Below, piece by piece: positions 6,314 through 7,021 of a stretch of DNA of 7,021 nucleotides. Under the pieces are notes generated by a model. The model searched no databases, was not told the DNA's origin, and saw only the letters and a program-made list of their open reading frames with translations. Source of the stretch: DASQFD01 sp035633255 (GTDB lineage: Bacteria; Actinomycetota; Actinomycetes; Actinomycetales; Dermatophilaceae). Both the position numbers and the translations under genes were made by a program. Positions within the stretch are counted from its first letter, which is position 1; the number at the start of each line of letters is the position of its first letter. The stretch is taken from positions 1-7,021 of the forward strand of contig DASQFD010000066.1 of assembly GCA_035633255.1 (NCBI GenBank), written 5' to 3'.

Positions 6314-6637
6314 CTTCGCACCATCTGCAGCGACTCGCTTCGCGCGGTGCTGTTCAGCCCTGACGGCACCCGGCTGGCCACCGCCGGCGGCGGCGGGACC
6401 GCCCGGATCTGGGAGGTGACCACCGGCACCGCACCGCACGTCCTCACCGGCCACAACGGCTCGTTGAGCGCGGTGGTGTTCAGCCCGGACGGCACCCGGG
6501 TCCGGGAAGGGGATCCAGGCGCCCCCCCTAGCCGCCCGGCGGGTGGACGCGCCCCTACATGCCCTTTGCCCGCCGCGGGTGACTCGATCGCGGTCGGAGG
6601 AGGTCAGCACGTCTACATCCTCCGGATCGAGCAGTAG
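6314..6637 (+). pseudogene. Remnant of a WD40-repeat protein
   Basis: WD40 repeats form beta-propeller scaffolds; in actinobacteria they often end large kinase or NACHT/STAND-type proteins. Here one complete repeat (LRAVLFSPDGTRLATAGG, then ARIWEVTTGTAPHVLTGH) is followed by the start of a second (LSAVVFSPDGTRV). The two starts are 126 bases (42 residues) apart, a normal WD40 period, and nearly identical in DNA. After GTRV the sequence turns into a Pro/Arg/Gly-rich stretch without repeat character, then returns to a propeller-like end, AGDSIAVGGGQHVYILRIEQ, and TAG at 6635-6637. A propeller needs about seven blades, so this cannot fold alone; an internal deletion and loss of the 5' part are likely. 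The GTG at 6347 has no good ribosome binding site. The frame is the same as that of the permease, with only its stop at 6269-6271 between them. Confidence 0.7.
6342..6499 (+). repeat. Direct repeat of WD40 blade starts (32 bp, 126-bp period)
   Basis: Positions 6342-6373 and 6468-6499 match at 30 of 32 bases; both begin GCGCGGTG and contain TTCAGCCC, GACGGCACCCGG. The 42-codon period equals one WD40 repeat. Near-identity at DNA level means recent duplication or gene conversion in the parent gene, as in highly repetitive propeller genes. Confidence 0.75.
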
Positions 6638-6909
6638 AGAAGCGGACCCTCCCCGAGGGGCAGGCGGTCGCGTGCGTGCGGAATCGATCGTTTCCGAGCC
6701 AGGACGAGGCTGTCAATGTCCGAAGTCGACGGCACGGATTACCTACCCGTTCGGGATTGCGTGCACCCGAGTGTGAACTCGCCGCGTGTCCGTACCCGTG
6801 TGCACGACGAGGTTGACGTTCCATAGTCCTGTGCACGACAGGACGGTCGATGAGGGCCGGGTTCCCGGCGGCCGCGGCTGAGGGCTCGCGAAGAAATAAT
6901 GTCCAGTTG
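6638..6909. other. Non-coding stretch between WD40 remnant and insertion sequence
   Basis: No gene is supported. A short stem CCT-CCCC/GGGG-AGG with one bulged base at 6648-6664 follows the WD40 stop and could be a weak terminator. The decamer TGTGCACGAC occurs twice, at 6799-6808 and 6830-6839. The segment next to the transposase stop (about 6880-6909, with AAGAAATAATG) is A/T-richer and probably contains the insertion-sequence end, but its partner end lies outside the window. Confidence 0.35.
6826..6844. terminator. Perfect 7-bp hairpin downstream of the transposase stop
   Basis: GTCCTGT (6826-6832) and ACAGGAC (6838-6844) form a perfect stem around the loop GCACG. Read on the minus strand it lies about 66 bases after the transposase stop. 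It could end transposase transcription or be a protein-binding dyad. No T-run follows on either strand, so an intrinsic terminator is not established. Confidence 0.3.
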
Positions 6910-7021
6910 TTACGGCGTGTCGCCGGGGAGCAGGGTGTAGTTCCAGTCTCCGTGGAAGTCGTGCCGGACCAAGGGGAGCGCGGCAATGTCTTTGTGGCTG
7001 TAGCTGATACCGGTGGGGTAC
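6910..7021 (-). CDS. Transposase C-terminus, ISAzo13-like, cut by window edge
   Basis: Read from 7021 down to TAA at 6912-6910, the frame gives the last 36 residues of a protein: YPTGISYSHKDIAALPL, then FHGDWNYTLLPGDTP. A short Y-P-x-G-I segment, a D-I-A-A-L-like helix and a final F-H-G-D/E-W-N-Y-T-hydrophobic-P stretch are, from my knowledge of the family, typical of the end of ISAzo13 (Rhodopirellula-type) DDE transposases. The catalytic residues and start codon lie beyond the window, so intactness cannot be judged. The gene runs toward the WD40 remnant. It marks one end of an insertion sequence and supports the view that this region has been rearranged. Confidence 0.7.
   Translation of the reverse strand, partial: YPTGISYSHKDIAALPLVRHDFHGDWNYTLLPGDTP

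Noticed and set aside
6555..6986. 143-codon minus-strand frame
   Set aside because: It overlaps the transposase C-terminus in a different frame; the frame ending at 6910 has the recognisable FHGDWNYT ending, while this one is Arg/Ser/Thr-rich.
1..7021. tRNA, rRNA or riboswitch
   Set aside because: No T-loop-like GGTTCGAATC motif, rRNA block or recognisable riboswitch core was seen on either strand by eye.

Overview
The window is very GC-rich, its clear genes use mostly G- or C-ending codons, GTG starts are common, and genes overlap at GTGA and TGATG junctions. Together with a DrrA/DrrB-type exporter, this suggests a high-GC actinobacterium. I cannot name the genus. Intact and broken genes alternate with gene-poor stretches, as in an accessory or decaying part of a chromosome or large replicon.

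Layout. (1) Positions 1-541 hold no convincing large gene. They contain a perfect 11-bp inverted repeat that overlaps a possible promoter, followed by a 32-codon ORF with a good ribosome binding site. (2) 542-904 encodes a small membrane protein. (3) 1011-2665 holds two translationally coupled genes (100 and 451 residues) that I do not recognise; they look intact and are the best candidates for something undescribed. (4) 2812-3177 looks like the wreck of a membrane zinc metallopeptidase (M48-like): a HELAH motif, a hydrophobic segment and an ExxVD motif lie in the right order but in alternating frames. (5) 3178-3602 is gene-poor and carries a 21-bp tandem duplication.

(6) 3618-6271 is the functional centre: a two-gene operon for an ABC exporter. 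The first gene is a DrrA/CcmA-type ATPase. The second is a 573-residue permease in which two ABC-2 membrane domains are fused in tandem, so an ATPase dimer plus one permease chain could form a complete transporter. The substrate cannot be read from the sequence. (7) 6314-6637, directly after the permease, is a remnant of a WD40-repeat protein with one complete repeat, the start of a second and a plausible C-terminal end. (8) 6638-6909 is non-coding with a strong small hairpin. (9) The right edge enters, on the minus strand, the C-terminus of a transposase resembling the ISAzo13 family.

The exporter genes form one working unit. The coupled pair at 1011-2665 is a second, separate unit. The peptidase and WD40 fragments and the insertion sequence suggest past rearrangement. 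I see no CRISPR array, rRNA, tRNA or recognisable defence system.
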